A DNA stretch of 64,000 nt from Rahnella rivi (GTDB taxonomy: Bacteria; Pseudomonadota; Gammaproteobacteria; Enterobacterales; Enterobacteriaceae), in assembly GCF_019049655.1 (NCBI RefSeq), contig NZ_JAFMOX010000056.1, forward strand, positions 102,581 to 166,580. Direction: 5' to 3'. The notes under the pieces were generated by a model. The model made no database searches. It was not told the DNA's origin and saw only the letters and a program-made list of their open reading frames with translations. Numbering within the stretch: position 1 is the stretch's first letter; the number at the start of each line of letters is the position of its first letter. Position numbers and translations under genes: made by a program. This document shows, piece after piece, positions 42,591 to 56,018 of this stretch.

Positions 42591-42619
42591 GTATGAAACG
42601 TTTAACTCTTTACCTCCAC

Positions 42620-45370
42620 CTACCTCGGTAAATACGCCACCGCAGCCCGTTTCACATTCTCAATCTCATCAAGCAGTTCAAACCATTCCGGTTCCAGAGT
42701 TTCCACGCCGACGCCCTGACGCAGTTGCTGTTCGATGTAATAGCACAGCTGTTTCAGGCGCGGGACGCCGCTGTAGCTGCAACTGCCGTGCAGTTTATGG
42801 ATGAGCGCGAGGATATCGTCGTCGGTTTCACCTCTGGCGACGGCATCCACACGCACGGCGACCTGTGGCAGGAATTCCACCAGCATTTGCAGTAAATCCT
42901 GCGCCAGTGCAACTTTATTGGCGGACTGGCTTAACGCCAGTTGCCAGTCGAGCGTGTTGTTTGGCGCGAGATCTTCCTGCGTTTGCAGCGGAGAATCCTG
43001 CTGATTCTGATGAGAGTAATGGCGCGACAGGACGTTTTTCAACATGCCTTCGTCGATAGGTTTCGCCAGATAATCGTCCATCCCCAGTTTGAGAAGCTGT
43101 TCACGTTCGCCGCTCAGTGAGTGGGCGGTGACCGCCACTACCGGCGTGCTGGCGTGGCGCGCCATCTGATGAATGATTTCGCTGGCACGAATGCCATCTA
43201 TATCCGGCATCTGGATATCCATCAAAATGATGTCCAGATCAGTGTGACGGGCCACTTCAATCGCTTCTTCGCCGCTGTGACACAGCACGGTGGTTTCCAC
43301 CAGCTCTTCCAGCAGCGCACCAATCAGTTTGAGGTTGGCCGGATTATCATCCACCGCCATTGCCGTGAGCGGCAGTCGTGCGGCTTTAGTCTCATCTGAA
43401 CCGAGGATCCTCACTGCCGGTTGTTGCTCTTTTAACAACAATGGCAGCAGGCGGATGCTGGACATCGGTTTGATCAGGCACGCCTGCACTCCGCGGCGTT
43501 TGAGCTCTTCAGCCTCAACCTGGAACTGACTTGGCAGCGCCAGCAGCAGATGCCGCGTCATGCTCAGCACGCGTTTTAACCGGTCGTCATAATCCGCCAG
43601 CGTCTGTTCTGGTTTGACCGGAATGCTGCACAGCATCATGTCGTAGTAGTTGTCCGGCAGTGCGGCAAGCGAGGTGCGATGCGTGACCTCAAGCGGTGTC
43701 GCCTGCAGAATTTCCATCGTAGCCTTGGCGGCCGCCGGGTTGGCTTCCACATAGGCCAGACGTTTACCTTCGAGGGAACTCATGGAAACTGGCGTCACAT
43801 GACGGTTTTCATTCAGCTCGAGCGTCACGTGGAACCAGAAAGTTGAACCGCGGTTGATCTGGCTGTAGAAGCTGATGTCGCCGCCCATCTCTTTGACCAG
43901 ACGCTGGGTGATCACCAGGCCTAATCCGGTGCCGCCGTGGCGGCGCGAAATGCTGGCATCGGCCTGACGGAAAGCCTGGAAAAGTTGCGACTGCTGCCGC
44001 TCTGAAATCCCGATACCGGTGTCGTGGATCTGCACCTCCAGCTCGACCTGCAAATTGTTCTGCGAACGCAATTCGACATTGATGTCGATGTTGCCGGATT
44101 CAGTGAACTTAATCGCATTTCCCAGCAAGTTAGTGACAACTTGCTGCATTCGCATCGGATCGCCCAGCACGTTTTCCGGCACGTTGTTGTGCACGTTGAG
44201 CGTCAGTTCGAGGCCTTTGTCGTGCGCGGTATGTGCCAGCAGGATCACCACTTCATCGAGCATTTCATGCAGCGAGAAAGGAATGTGCTCCAGCACCAGT
44301 TTACCGGCTTCCAGCTTAGAGAAGTCCAGAACGTCATTGATGATGGTCAGCAGGTTATTCGCTGAACGTTCAATGGTTTGCAGATAATCAGCCTGCGTCG
44401 GCGACAGCGGAGTTTTAAGCGTCTGGCGGGTGAAACCAATCACGCCGTTGAGCGGGGTACGCAGCTCATGAGACATGTTGGCGAGGAATTCAGATTTGAT
44501 ACGCGCCGCTTCCTGGGCGCGCTTTTTCGCCAGATCCAGTTCGACGTTCTGGATTTCCATCTGCTCAAGCGTTTCCCGCAGATCGGACGTGGCCTGATCG
44601 ATATTCTGCTGCACTTCTTCGTGGTACGCCGTCAGCGACATCGCCATCGAGTTAATGCCGTTTTTTAGCATACTCAGTTCACCGGGCATGTTGCCTTCCA
44701 CACGGCTGTCGAGTTGCCCGCGGCGGATGCGGTCAACGGTGTTGACCATGTTTCGGATAGGCCCGGTGACGTCGCGCATCAGGCGATAAGCGAACAGTGT
44801 GGCAATGCCCAGACACAGCAATAACAGCATGGTCGAGACAAAGGCCTCCTGATATTGCGCCAGCCGGACCGAGCTGAGATCTAACTCAACGGCGATATAA
44901 CCCAGGGTATGCTCAGGAGACGAACTGAACGAGTCATCATCCGCCTCGGTATGATTCTCCGCCTGAACCGGGGTGCGCAGGATCAGCGAATCCCCGAAAC
45001 GTGCCTGGGTCAGTTCGCGAGGGATATCTTTTACGCTTTTGACCTGCAGCGGGCTGCCTTCATGCAGGGAATTAGAGCTGGCGAACAGCTTATTGTCGCC
45101 ATCAAAAACGCTGATGCTGCGGACAATGTCTGAATGATTGCGGTGCAGACGGCTGATAAGGCGCTTCACCGGTTCACGCTCCCGGAACGTCATTCCGTAT
45201 TCGCTCGCGACGGCCAGGGGTTCAATAATACTGGCTCCGGCGTCGATCAGCTGATTCTGCAACTCGTTGTATCGGTGAACCACAAAGAAGGTGCTGAGCA
45301 GCAAACCGATCATTAATGTCGGTGCCAGAATCAGGATCATCATCCGTGCGCGAAGGCTATATTTGGTCAT
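42620..45370 (-). CDS. barA: Hybrid sensor histidine kinase BarA
   Basis: 916 residues (E. coli 918). It senses short-chain carboxylates and phosphorylates UvrY, driving CsrB/CsrC sRNAs. Order of domains: helix 1 (about 10-32), periplasmic sensor (about 33-175), helix 2 (about 177-197), HAMP (about 198-250), HisKA with His301 in [11 protein letters not shown], HATPase with DTGIG and GTGLGL, receiver with Asp in [10 protein letters not shown] (about 715), and HPt with His in [11 protein letters not shown] (about 860). The three phosphorelay sites are intact. It is divergent from rlmD with a 63-base gap. Confidence 0.97.
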   Translation of the reverse strand: MTKYSLRARMMILILAPTLMIGLLLSTFFVVHRYNELQNQLIDAGASIIEPLAVASEYGMTFREREPVKRLISRLHRNHSDIVRSISVFDGDNKLFASSNSLHEGSPLQVKSVKDIPRELTQARFGDSLILRTPVQAENHTEADDDSFSSSPEHTLGYIAVELDLSSVRLAQYQEAFVSTMLLLLCLGIATLFAYRLMRDVTGPIRNMVNTVDRIRRGQLDSRVEGNMPGELSMLKNGINSMAMSLTAYHEEVQQNIDQATSDLRETLEQMEIQNVELDLAKKRAQEAARIKSEFLANMSHELRTPLNGVIGFTRQTLKTPLSPTQADYLQTIERSANNLLTIINDVLDFSKLEAGKLVLEHIPFSLHEMLDEVVILLAHTAHDKGLELTLNVHNNVPENVLGDPMRMQQVVTNLLGNAIKFTESGNIDINVELRSQNNLQVELEVQIHDTGIGISERQQSQLFQAFRQADASISRRHGGTGLGLVITQRLVKEMGGDISFYSQINRGSTFWFHVTLELNENRHVTPVSMSSLEGKRLAYVEANPAAAKATMEILQATPLEVTHRTSLAALPDNYYDMMLCSIPVKPEQTLADYDDRLKRVLSMTRHLLLALPSQFQVEAEELKRRGVQACLIKPMSSIRLLPLLLKEQQPAVRILGSDETKAARLPLTAMAVDDNPANLKLIGALLEELVETTVLCHSGEEAIEVARHTDLDIILMDIQMPDIDGIRASEIIHQMARHASTPVVAVTAHSLSGEREQLLKLGMDDYLAKPIDEGMLKNVLSRHYSHQNQQDSPLQTQEDLAPNNTLDWQLALSQSANKVALAQDLLQMLVEFLPQVAVRVDAVARGETDDDILALIHKLHGSCSYSGVPRLKQLCYYIEQQLRQGVGVETLEPEWFELLDEIENVKRAAVAYLPR

Positions 45371-45433
45371 GAGGTTCCAATGTGGGAGAATTACCTAAAG
45401 TAAGCTTAATAAACCAGCGTGCAATCGACAATA

Positions 45434-46798
45434 ATGGCTCAATTCTACTCTCCGAACCGCCGTGTGACGACCCGGCAAACGATAACTGTGACCGCCACCG
45501 ATCTTGATGCTTTCGGGCAAGGTGTTGCGCGTCATAACGGTAAAGCCGTGTTTGTCAGTGGCGTATTGCCCGGCGAGCAGGCGGAAGTGATTTTAACAGA
45601 AGATAAAAGTAAGTACGCCAAAGGGCGACTGAAACGTTTGCTGACCACCAGCGCCGACCGGGTAAAACCGGCGTGTCCGCACTATTCTGTCTGCGGGGGA
45701 TGCCAGCAACAGCACGCCAGTGAAGCATTACAGCAGCGCAGCAAATCCGCCTCGCTGTTAAGGCTGATCTCCCTGGAAACCGGTATTCAGCCCGAAGAGC
45801 AACCGGTGATCGCCGGTCCGCAATACGGTTACCGGCGCCGTGCGCGTCTCGGATTACAAATTGCCGGTGCGAAGCCAGGGCGAAAACCGGGAAACGGACC
45901 GCTGGTGATGGGTTTTCGTCAGGAAGGATCAAACGATCTGGTGGCGATCACCCGCTGTCCTGTACTGCGCCCGGAGCTTGAGCAACTGCTGGTGCCGGTG
46001 CAGGAATGTCTGGCGTCACTGACGGCGGCTAAGCGGCTGGGGCATCTGGAAATGGTGCTGGCCGATAACGGCGCGCTGCTGGTGCTGCGCCATCTGGATC
46101 CGCTCAGCGAGGCGGATCGCGCGCGTCTTACCGCGTTTGCACAGCACCATCAGTTAACGCTGTTTCTGGCACCTGACAGCGAGACGCTGGAGCGTTTGCA
46201 CGGCGAGGCGCCAACGTATCAGATTGATGGTCTTAACCTGACCTTCGGCCCGCGTGATTTTATTCAGGTTAATGACGCCGTGAACCAGCAAATGGTGGCA
46301 CAGGCACTGGAGTGGCTGGCGCTGACGCCAGAAGATCGCGTGCTGGATTTGTTTTGCGGCATGGGAAATTTCACCCTTCCGCTGGCAAAAAGAGCTAAGC
46401 GGGTTGTCGGAGTTGAAGGTGTTGCTACACTGGTGGCGAATGGGCAAGATAATGCCCGAAATAACGGATTAGAAAATGCGTCATTCTTCCACGAAAATCT
46501 GGAGGACGACGTCAGTCAGCAACCCTGGGCGGCGCAAGGCTTCAATAAAGTCTTGCTGGATCCTGCACGGGGTGGTGCGGCGGGCGTGATGGCGCATATC
46601 GTAAAGCTTGCTCCGCAGCGCGTGGTGTATGTGTCCTGTAATCCCACGACATTGGCTCGGGACAGTAAAATTTTGTTGGAGGCGGGTTATCGGTTGGCTC
46701 AGGTTCGTATGCTGGATATGTTTCCGCACACCGGGCACCTTGAATCGATGGCTCTGTTTATCAACCCATCTGACACCGGGGTTGTGTCAGACACGTAG
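45434..46798 (+). CDS. rlmD: 23S rRNA (uracil-1939-C5) methyltransferase RlmD
   Basis: 454 residues (E. coli 433), longer mostly by insertions. It uses S-adenosylmethionine to make m5U1939 in 23S rRNA. It has an N-terminal TRAM domain, a 4Fe-4S cluster with Cys81, Cys87, Cys90 ([10 protein letters not shown]) and probably Cys175, the SAM motif [16 protein letters not shown], and the catalytic Cys in [13 protein letters not shown]. The ATG at 45434 (MAQFYSP) matches E. coli but no clear ribosome site is seen. relA follows after 9 bases. Confidence 0.96.
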   Translation: MAQFYSPNRRVTTRQTITVTATDLDAFGQGVARHNGKAVFVSGVLPGEQAEVILTEDKSKYAKGRLKRLLTTSADRVKPACPHYSVCGGCQQQHASEALQQRSKSASLLRLISLETGIQPEEQPVIAGPQYGYRRRARLGLQIAGAKPGRKPGNGPLVMGFRQEGSNDLVAITRCPVLRPELEQLLVPVQECLASLTAAKRLGHLEMVLADNGALLVLRHLDPLSEADRARLTAFAQHHQLTLFLAPDSETLERLHGEAPTYQIDGLNLTFGPRDFIQVNDAVNQQMVAQALEWLALTPEDRVLDLFCGMGNFTLPLAKRAKRVVGVEGVATLVANGQDNARNNGLENASFFHENLEDDVSQQPWAAQGFNKVLLDPARGGAAGVMAHIVKLAPQRVVYVSCNPTTLARDSKILLEAGYRLAQVRMLDMFPHTGHLESMALFINPSDTGVVSDT

Positions 46799-46807
46799 GG
46801 AGAGGGT

Positions 46808-49051
46808 ATGGTTGCGGTAAGAAGTGCACATCTGAACACGGCTGGCGAGTTTGCGCTCGACGACTGGATTAACAGTTTGGGGCTGTCCAGCCAGCAGTCA
46901 TGTGACCGTTTAGCCGAAACCTGGCGCTACTGCGAGCAGCAAACGCAGGGCCATCCGGACGCGTCGCTCTTATTGTGGCGCGGTCTTGAGATGGTGGAAA
47001 TCCTCTCGACCCTCAGTATGGACAACGACAGTATGCGCGCCGCGCTGCTGTTCCCGCTGGTCGATGATGGCATCATTGATGAAAACACGCTGACGGAGCA
47101 GTTCGGTAAAGGCATTACCGATCTGGTGCACGGCGTGCGTGATATGGATGCCATCCGCCAGCTGAAAGCCACGCAAAATGACTCCATGGCCTCCGAGCAG
47201 GTGGACAACGTCCGCCGTATGCTGCTGGCGATGGTGGAAGATTTCCGCTGCGTGGTGCTGAAACTTGCCGAACGTATCGCGCATCTGCGTGAAGTGAAAG
47301 ACGCGCCGGAAGAAGAGCGCGTACTGGCGGCAAAAGAATGTACCAACATCTATGCGCCGCTGGCTAACCGCCTCGGTATCGGCCAGCTCAAATGGGAGCT
47401 GGAAGATTTCTGTTTCCGCTATCTGCATCCTGATGAATACAAACGCATTGCCAAACTGTTGCATGAGCGTCGTATCGACCGTGAACAGTACATCGATGAT
47501 TTTGTGTCCACCGTGAAAAATGCGATGGGCGAAGAAGGCATCAAAGTTGATGTCTATGGCCGGCCAAAACACATCTACAGCATCTGGCGCAAGATGCAGA
47601 AAAAATCTCTGTCCTTTGACGAGCTGTTCGACGTGCGCGCCGTGCGCATCGTGGTGGAACGTTTACAGGATTGCTACGCCGCGTTAGGGATTGTGCACAC
47701 CCATTTCCGCCATCTGCCGGATGAGTTTGACGATTACGTCGCTAACCCGAAACCGAACGGTTATCAGTCAATTCACACCGTGGTGTTAGGGCCGCGTGGT
47801 AAAACGCTGGAAGTGCAAATCCGTACCCGCCAGATGCATGAAGATGCCGAACTGGGCGTCGCGGCGCACTGGAAATACAAAGAAGGTACCGCCGTGGTGG
47901 GTGGTCGCAGCGGTGGCTACGAAGGCCGCATTGCGTGGCTGCGTAAACTTATCGCGTGGCAGGAAGAGATGGCTGATTCGGGCGAAATGCTCGACGAAGT
48001 TCGCAGTCAGGTCTTTGATGATCGCGTTTACGTGTTTACGCCAAAAGGCGATGTCATCGACCTGCCAATGGGCTCCACGCCGCTCGATTTTGCGTATCAC
48101 ATCCACAGTGATGTCGGGCACCGCTGTATCGGGGCAAAAATCGGCGGGCGCATTGTGCCGTTTACCTATCAGTTGCAGATGGGCGATCAGATTGAAATCA
48201 TCACCCAGAAGCATGCGAACCCAAGCCGTGACTGGCTGAACCCGAGCCTCGGTTACGTGACGACCAGCCGCGGGCGGTCGAAGATCCAAAACTGGTTCCG
48301 TAAACAGGATCGCGACAAAAATATTATTGCCGGTAAGCAGATCCTCGACGACGAACTGGATCGTATGGATATCAGCATCAAAGATGCCGAGAAACTGCTG
48401 CTACCGCGCTATAACGTCAATTCGCTGGACGAAGTGCTGGCCGCCATTGGCAACGGTGATATCCGCATCAACCAGATGGTCAACTTCCTGCAATCGCAGC
48501 TGAAAAAGCCGAGTGCGGAAGAGCTGGATAAAGAGGCGATGCGTCAGCTGACGCAGAAAACCACGCCGGCTCCACAGCGTAATGGCAGTAAAGATAACGG
48601 ACGCGTGGTGGTGGAAGGCGTGGGCAATCTGATGCACCACATTGCGCGCTGCTGCCAGCCGATTCCGGGCGACGAAATCGTCGGCTACATCACGCAGGGA
48701 CGGGGGATTTCTATCCACCGCGCCGATTGTGATCAGCTGGAAGATTTGCGTCTGAACGCCCCTGAGCGCGTGGTTGACGCCGTCTGGGGCGAAAGCTACT
48801 CCAGCGGCTATTCTCTGGTTGTGCGTGTCGTGGCCAACGATCGCAGCGGCCTGCTGCGTGACATCACCACCATTCTTGCCAACGAGAAGGTGAACGTGCT
48901 CGGCGTCGCCAGCCGCAGTGATACCAAACAGCAACTGGCGACCATCGATATGGATATCGAGATCTACAATCCGCAGGTTCTGGGGCGCGTGATCGCCAAA
49001 CTGAACCAGCTGCCGGATGTCATCGACGCCAAACGCCTGCACGGCAACTGA
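46808..49051 (+). CDS. relA: GTP pyrophosphokinase RelA
   Basis: 747 residues (E. coli 744). It makes (p)ppGpp on ribosomes with uncharged tRNA during amino acid starvation. The N-terminal HD domain is degenerate, as in other RelA proteins. The synthetase domain follows (about 230-385; NPKPNGYQSIHTVV), with the acidic RelA-type FDELFDVRA stretch. Next come TGS (about 405-465), a zinc-finger region with CCQPIPGDEIVGY (about 615) and a C-terminal ACT domain. AGGGAGAGGGT precedes the ATG. A terminator follows at once; mazEF, present here in E. coli, is absent. Confidence 0.97.
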   Translation: MVAVRSAHLNTAGEFALDDWINSLGLSSQQSCDRLAETWRYCEQQTQGHPDASLLLWRGLEMVEILSTLSMDNDSMRAALLFPLVDDGIIDENTLTEQFGKGITDLVHGVRDMDAIRQLKATQNDSMASEQVDNVRRMLLAMVEDFRCVVLKLAERIAHLREVKDAPEEERVLAAKECTNIYAPLANRLGIGQLKWELEDFCFRYLHPDEYKRIAKLLHERRIDREQYIDDFVSTVKNAMGEEGIKVDVYGRPKHIYSIWRKMQKKSLSFDELFDVRAVRIVVERLQDCYAALGIVHTHFRHLPDEFDDYVANPKPNGYQSIHTVVLGPRGKTLEVQIRTRQMHEDAELGVAAHWKYKEGTAVVGGRSGGYEGRIAWLRKLIAWQEEMADSGEMLDEVRSQVFDDRVYVFTPKGDVIDLPMGSTPLDFAYHIHSDVGHRCIGAKIGGRIVPFTYQLQMGDQIEIITQKHANPSRDWLNPSLGYVTTSRGRSKIQNWFRKQDRDKNIIAGKQILDDELDRMDISIKDAEKLLLPRYNVNSLDEVLAAIGNGDIRINQMVNFLQSQLKKPSAEELDKEAMRQLTQKTTPAPQRNGSKDNGRVVVEGVGNLMHHIARCCQPIPGDEIVGYITQGRGISIHRADCDQLEDLRLNAPERVVDAVWGESYSSGYSLVVRVVANDRSGLLRDITTILANEKVNVLGVASRSDTKQQLATIDMDIEIYNPQVLGRVIAKLNQLPDVIDAKRLHGN

Positions 49052-49064
49052 TCGTATAAACGTT

Positions 49065-49088
49065 AAGGCCCGCCCGTCGGGCCTTTTT
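49065..49088 (+). terminator. Terminator after relA
   Basis: An 8-bp stem AAGGCCCG/CGGGCCTT with a five-base loop is followed by a T run. Confidence 0.9.
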
Positions 49089-49130
49089 CATTCCTGCTTT
49101 GGCATACCCCTTTTTAAACGGACAGATCTC

Positions 49131-49949
49131 ATGACCGAATCACCCCTGCAACGCTTACTCACCATCATGAAAACCCTGCGCGATCCGGCGGCAGGTTGCC
49201 CGTGGGATAAAGAACAAACCTTCGAGACTATCGCCCCGTATACGCTGGAAGAAACTTACGAAGTGCTGGATGCCATCGCGCGTAAAGATTATGACGAGGT
49301 GCGTGATGAACTGGGCGATTTGCTGTTTCAGGTGGTGTTTTACGCCCAGATGGGCAGCGAGCAGGGGCTGTTTGGCTTCGACGATATCTGCAACGCAATC
49401 TCGGATAAACTCGAGCGCCGTCATCCGCAAATCTTTGGTGATGAGGCTGCATGGTCAAAAGACGCCAGCAGCAAAGACGTTCTGGTGAAATGGGAAGCGC
49501 GCAAGGCGCTGGAGCGGGCGGACAAATCACTGCATTCGGCGCTCGACGATATTCCATCCGCACTGCCTGCGCTGATGAAAGCGCACAAAATTCAGAAGCG
49601 TTGCTCAAACGTCGGCTTCGACTGGACCACGCTCGGCCCGGTGCTGGATAAAGTCTATGAAGAAATCGATGAAGTGATGTTTGAAGCGCGTCAGGCGGTG
49701 ATCGACGAAGAAAAACTCGGTGAGGAAATCGGCGATTTGCTGTTCGCCACGGTTAACCTTTCCCGCCATTTAGGTCACAAAGCAGAAGATGCGCTGCAAG
49801 CCGCTAACCGTAAGTTCGAGCGTCGTTTCCGTCAGGTTGAAAACATCATCCGCGAGCAGGGGCTGAGCATGGAAGACGCGACCTTAGAGCAGATGGAAGC
49901 CGCGTGGCAGCAGGTAAAGCAGGGTGAAGCGGTAAAACCTGTGCTCTGA
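49131..49949 (+). CDS. mazG: Nucleoside triphosphate pyrophosphohydrolase MazG
   Basis: 272 residues (E. coli 263). It hydrolyses NTPs and dNTPs to monophosphates plus pyrophosphate and in E. coli helps lower ppGpp. Two tandem MazG folds are present; the active-site helices carry EETYEVLDAI and DELGDLLFQVVFYAQ (about 37-75) and a second set EEIDEVMFEA / EEIGDLLFATVNLSRH (about 180-215). The start at 49131 (MTESPLQRLL) matches E. coli; the open frame extends back into relA but is not conserved. Confidence 0.95.
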   Translation: MTESPLQRLLTIMKTLRDPAAGCPWDKEQTFETIAPYTLEETYEVLDAIARKDYDEVRDELGDLLFQVVFYAQMGSEQGLFGFDDICNAISDKLERRHPQIFGDEAAWSKDASSKDVLVKWEARKALERADKSLHSALDDIPSALPALMKAHKIQKRCSNVGFDWTTLGPVLDKVYEEIDEVMFEARQAVIDEEKLGEEIGDLLFATVNLSRHLGHKAEDALQAANRKFERRFRQVENIIREQGLSMEDATLEQMEAAWQQVKQGEAVKPVL

Positions 49950-51921
<1,972 letters not shown>

Positions 51922-51978
51922 AATACCGGGGAAGTGGTGCGGGGCAGACTGCCTGGGATCACTTGTCCGAAGCTTTAG

Positions 51979-53307
<1,329 letters not shown>

Positions 53308-53330
53308 TTACTGCGCTGTAAACTCTTTCT

Positions 53331-53357
53331 AAAAACCCGCTTCGGCGGGTTTTTTTA
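53331..53357 (+). terminator. Terminator after eno
   Basis: AAAAACCCGC/GCGGGTTTTT with a UUCG tetraloop and a seven-T run, a textbook intrinsic terminator. Confidence 0.95.
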
Positions 53358-53472
53358 TGCCTGAAAGGTCCCGCAACAGAAATCTGCCATACTCATTTAC
53401 AGCTCAGGTTTGGTCTCACAGGTCTTATCTGTGATAATGCGCGCTGATTTTTTAGAGATGACTGAGAAAAAG

Positions 53473-54144
53473 ATGCAGTACCCGATAAATGAGATGTTCG
53501 AAACCCTGCAAGGGGAAGGTTATTTTACCGGCGTGCCGGCGATTTTTGTACGCCTGCAAGGCTGTCCGGTGGGGTGCAGCTGGTGCGACACCAAACACAC
53601 CTGGGATAAAATTGCCGATCGGGAAGTCGATATGCAGCGCATTCTGGTCAAAACGGAAGAGAGCGATGCATGGGGCAATGCGACCTCCGAGCAGTTGCTG
53701 GACATCATTGTGCAGCAAGGCTACACCGCCCGTCATATCGTGATCACCGGCGGCGAGCCGTGTATTTATGATCTGATGCCATTGACGATGCTGCTGGAGA
53801 AGAACGGGTTCAGCTGCCAGATTGAAACCAGCGGTACGCATGAAGTGCGTTGTTCGGTGAACACCTGGGTAACCGTTTCGCCAAAAGTGAATATGCGCGG
53901 AGGCTATGACATTCTGCCGCAGGCACTGAAACGTGCTGATGAAGTGAAACATCCGGTGGCGCGTCAGCGGGATATCGACGCCCTGGATACGTTGCTGGAA
54001 ACACTGACTGACAGCAAAGCGCGAATTATCGCCCTGCAACCGATCAGCCAAAAAGAAGAAGCCACCAGACTTTGCATCGCGACCTGCATTGCAAGGAACT
54101 GGCGGCTGTCGATGCAGACGCACAAATACTTAAACATCGCATAA
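53473..54144 (+). CDS. queE: 7-carboxy-7-deazaguanine synthase
   Basis: 223 residues, same as E. coli. A radical-SAM enzyme that contracts carboxy-tetrahydropterin to the 7-deazaguanine core of queuosine. The cluster motif is C-P-V-G-C-S-W-C (about 31-38), a CX3CX2C variant as in E. coli QueE. FETLQGEGYFTG near the start and ITGGEPCIYD (about 92-101) bind SAM and substrate. The start MQYPINEMF at 53473 matches E. coli; ATG at 53458 would add five residues and has a slightly better spacing to a GAG, so the exact start is not fully fixed. Confidence 0.95.
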   Translation: MQYPINEMFETLQGEGYFTGVPAIFVRLQGCPVGCSWCDTKHTWDKIADREVDMQRILVKTEESDAWGNATSEQLLDIIVQQGYTARHIVITGGEPCIYDLMPLTMLLEKNGFSCQIETSGTHEVRCSVNTWVTVSPKVNMRGGYDILPQALKRADEVKHPVARQRDIDALDTLLETLTDSKARIIALQPISQKEEATRLCIATCIARNWRLSMQTHKYLNIA

Positions 54145-54156
54145 CGTGCGATGTTT
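54132..54156. terminator. Convergent hairpin spanning the queE and queD ends
   Basis: AAACATCGCA/TGCGATGTTT with a five-base loop overlaps both stop regions in a 10-base gap. U tracts are short, so it is a moderate terminator at best. Confidence 0.6.
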
Positions 54157-54517
54157 ATTCGCCGCGATAAACGCAGCCCGCAGTGCAGGTTTCTTTCACT
54201 CGCACGGCGCTGAGCAAAGGTAACTTCGGTTTCATCTCGTTCCAGATCCACGCGGCCAGCACTTCGCTGGTCGGGTTTTCTAATCCCGGAATATCGTTCA
54301 GATTGTAGTGATCGAGACGTTCCAGCGTTGGATTGAACGCGGCTTTCAGATCGGCGAAATCCATTACCCAGCCGGTATACGGATCCACTTCACCGGTGAT
54401 TTCTAAACGCACGGTGAAAGAGTGGCCGTGCAACCGTCCGCATTTATGTCCGGCAGGCACATGCGGCAAATGGTGGGCGGCTTCGAACTGAAAATCTTTA
54501 AATAATGTGGTGGTCAT
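54155..54517 (-). CDS. queD: 6-carboxy-5,6,7,8-tetrahydropterin synthase
   Basis: 120 residues (E. coli 121). It converts dihydroneopterin triphosphate to 6-carboxytetrahydropterin, the substrate of QueE. Zinc ligands are His15/16 in FEAAHHLPH and His in RLHGHSF (about 29-33); the catalytic Cys is in HKCGRLHGH. The conserved MDFADLK and LDHYNLND follow. The start at 54517 ([15 protein letters not shown]) matches E. coli. It is convergent with queE, so the two pathway partners are adjacent but separately promoted. Confidence 0.95.
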   Translation of the reverse strand: MTTTLFKDFQFEAAHHLPHVPAGHKCGRLHGHSFTVRLEITGEVDPYTGWVMDFADLKAAFNPTLERLDHYNLNDIPGLENPTSEVLAAWIWNEMKPKLPLLSAVRVKETCTAGCVYRGE

Positions 54518-54685
54518 GAGGCAGTCTCGTTGCTCGAAAAAACGCGGCATAGTACCGGAATACCGCCCTGCGTGCCATGACTTCACTGCGCTTTTCTTCA
54601 CCAAATCCTGACTTTTACTGCCTTTACACTGCCAGCGTTACTGGCATACAGTGAGCCGGTAGAAACTAACCTGTTGAGATAGTGA

Positions 54686-55675
54686 ATGATTACTGTGCTT
54701 CGTTGCGCTGTCCTGGCGCTGTTTATCTCTGCTGGCGTTCAGGCACAAACCGCCTCGCCCGAACAGGTTCCTGCGCCCGCGGTGGCGAAAACCGTTCACC
54801 CCGAGGTGAAAGCGCCGGTGGCGGCGAAAGTGTCAGTGACGTTTCCGCCGGGCGCTGGCGTGATGCATATTCCTCTGGCGCAAAGCAAAAAGACGCTGGA
54901 AGTTTTCACCTATCAGCCCGCCGGTGCAGACGAAACCACGCCTGTCGTGATGGTCATGACCGGTGTCGATCGCAATGCGGCCACGTATCGTAATGACTGG
55001 ATGACCGTGGCCGATCAGTATCATTTGCGGGTTGTGGTGCCGCATTTCAGCGAGCTGGATTTCCCCGGTGCAGCGGGTTATAACCTCGGTAATCTGGTGG
55101 ACAGCAAAACTCACCACCGCCAGCCGAAATCCCAGTGGGCATTCAGTATTGTTGACAACATTTTTACCACGCTGCAAAAGCAGGGTGTGACCAGCCAGAA
55201 GCAATACTATTTGTTTGGCAACAGTGCGGGCTGCCAGTTTGTACACCGTATGCTGACGTTGTTACCGCAACCCAATGTCAAAGCGGCGGTGTGCGCGGCG
55301 GCAGGGTGGTGGACTCTGCCCGATACCGATCAGCGCTGGCCCTACGGCCTGCGTGAGGCACCGGTCGCGGTCAGTCAGCAACAACTGGACGATTACTTCG
55401 CCAAACCGGTGCTGATTGCTGTGGGTGCAGAAGATGACGATCCGGAAAATCATCTGTTGCGTAAATCCAAGCAGGCCATGGCGCAGGGTGCCAACCGTCT
55501 TGATCGCGCCGAGAGCTATTTCACGACTTCGCAGCAACGGGCTGAGCAAAATAACACGCCATTTAACTGGCACTTTGTTGATCTCTCTGACGTCGGGCAC
55601 AGCGGCAGTAAGATGTCGGTTTTCGCCGCCGGACAGTTTGCCTGGTTCGAGCAGCACAACGCCTTCCATCTCTGA
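54686..55675 (+). CDS. Secreted alpha/beta-hydrolase of unknown substrate
   Basis: 329 residues. A signal peptide (about 1-20, cleaved after VQA) is followed by a Pro/Ala/Val/Lys-rich linker (about 23-50), then an alpha/beta-hydrolase domain. The likely catalytic triad is Ser180 in LFGNSAGCQF, an aspartate among Asp250-252 in VGAEDDD, and His305 in VGHSG. The hydrolase part has the look of poly(3-hydroxyalkanoate) depolymerase/esterase-like or feruloyl-esterase-like proteins, but I do not recognise a named family. The gene stands alone between queD (divergent) and a terminator. Probably periplasmic or exported. Confidence 0.75.
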   Translation: MITVLRCAVLALFISAGVQAQTASPEQVPAPAVAKTVHPEVKAPVAAKVSVTFPPGAGVMHIPLAQSKKTLEVFTYQPAGADETTPVVMVMTGVDRNAATYRNDWMTVADQYHLRVVVPHFSELDFPGAAGYNLGNLVDSKTHHRQPKSQWAFSIVDNIFTTLQKQGVTSQKQYYLFGNSAGCQFVHRMLTLLPQPNVKAAVCAAAGWWTLPDTDQRWPYGLREAPVAVSQQQLDDYFAKPVLIAVGAEDDDPENHLLRKSKQAMAQGANRLDRAESYFTTSQQRAEQNNTPFNWHFVDLSDVGHSGSKMSVFAAGQFAWFEQHNAFHL

Positions 55676-56018
55676 TGTGTGGTTAATGAGAAAAATTCAT
55701 CACCCCGCTTTGGCGGGGTTTTTCTTTATCTATCCGGCACTTTGCTGAGGGCCTGAAAAGTGTGCGGGAATTTTTTTAGCGATTTCAGTGCGATAAAAAT
55801 CTTCACTTACCAGTTTTTCCGCTAGAACTTACCTCTAAATGCTCTTAGTCCTTTTGGTTATTTATTATTTCCATCACTTCTTTAATTGTTATCATCCGCC
55901 TCGTTAACCTTACAAACAATAAAGGTCTTTCCTGCGCGCTCGTTGAACCGCAAAGGGCGCGAAAAGCGTAAAAGGCCGGATTGATGACTGGCTTCTGCAT
56001 AAGGGAATTCGTACCGCG
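55676..56018 (+). other. Upstream region of cysJIH
   Basis: 343 bases without a gene. The left part is the terminator of the hydrolase gene. The rest includes an AT-rich stretch (about 55795-55925) just upstream of cysJ, the kind of place where CysB binds in E. coli. CysB sites are too degenerate to call here. Confidence 0.5.
55702..55725 (+). terminator. Terminator after the secreted hydrolase gene
   Basis: ACCCCGC/GCGGGGT with loop TTTG and a T-rich tail. Confidence 0.9.
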
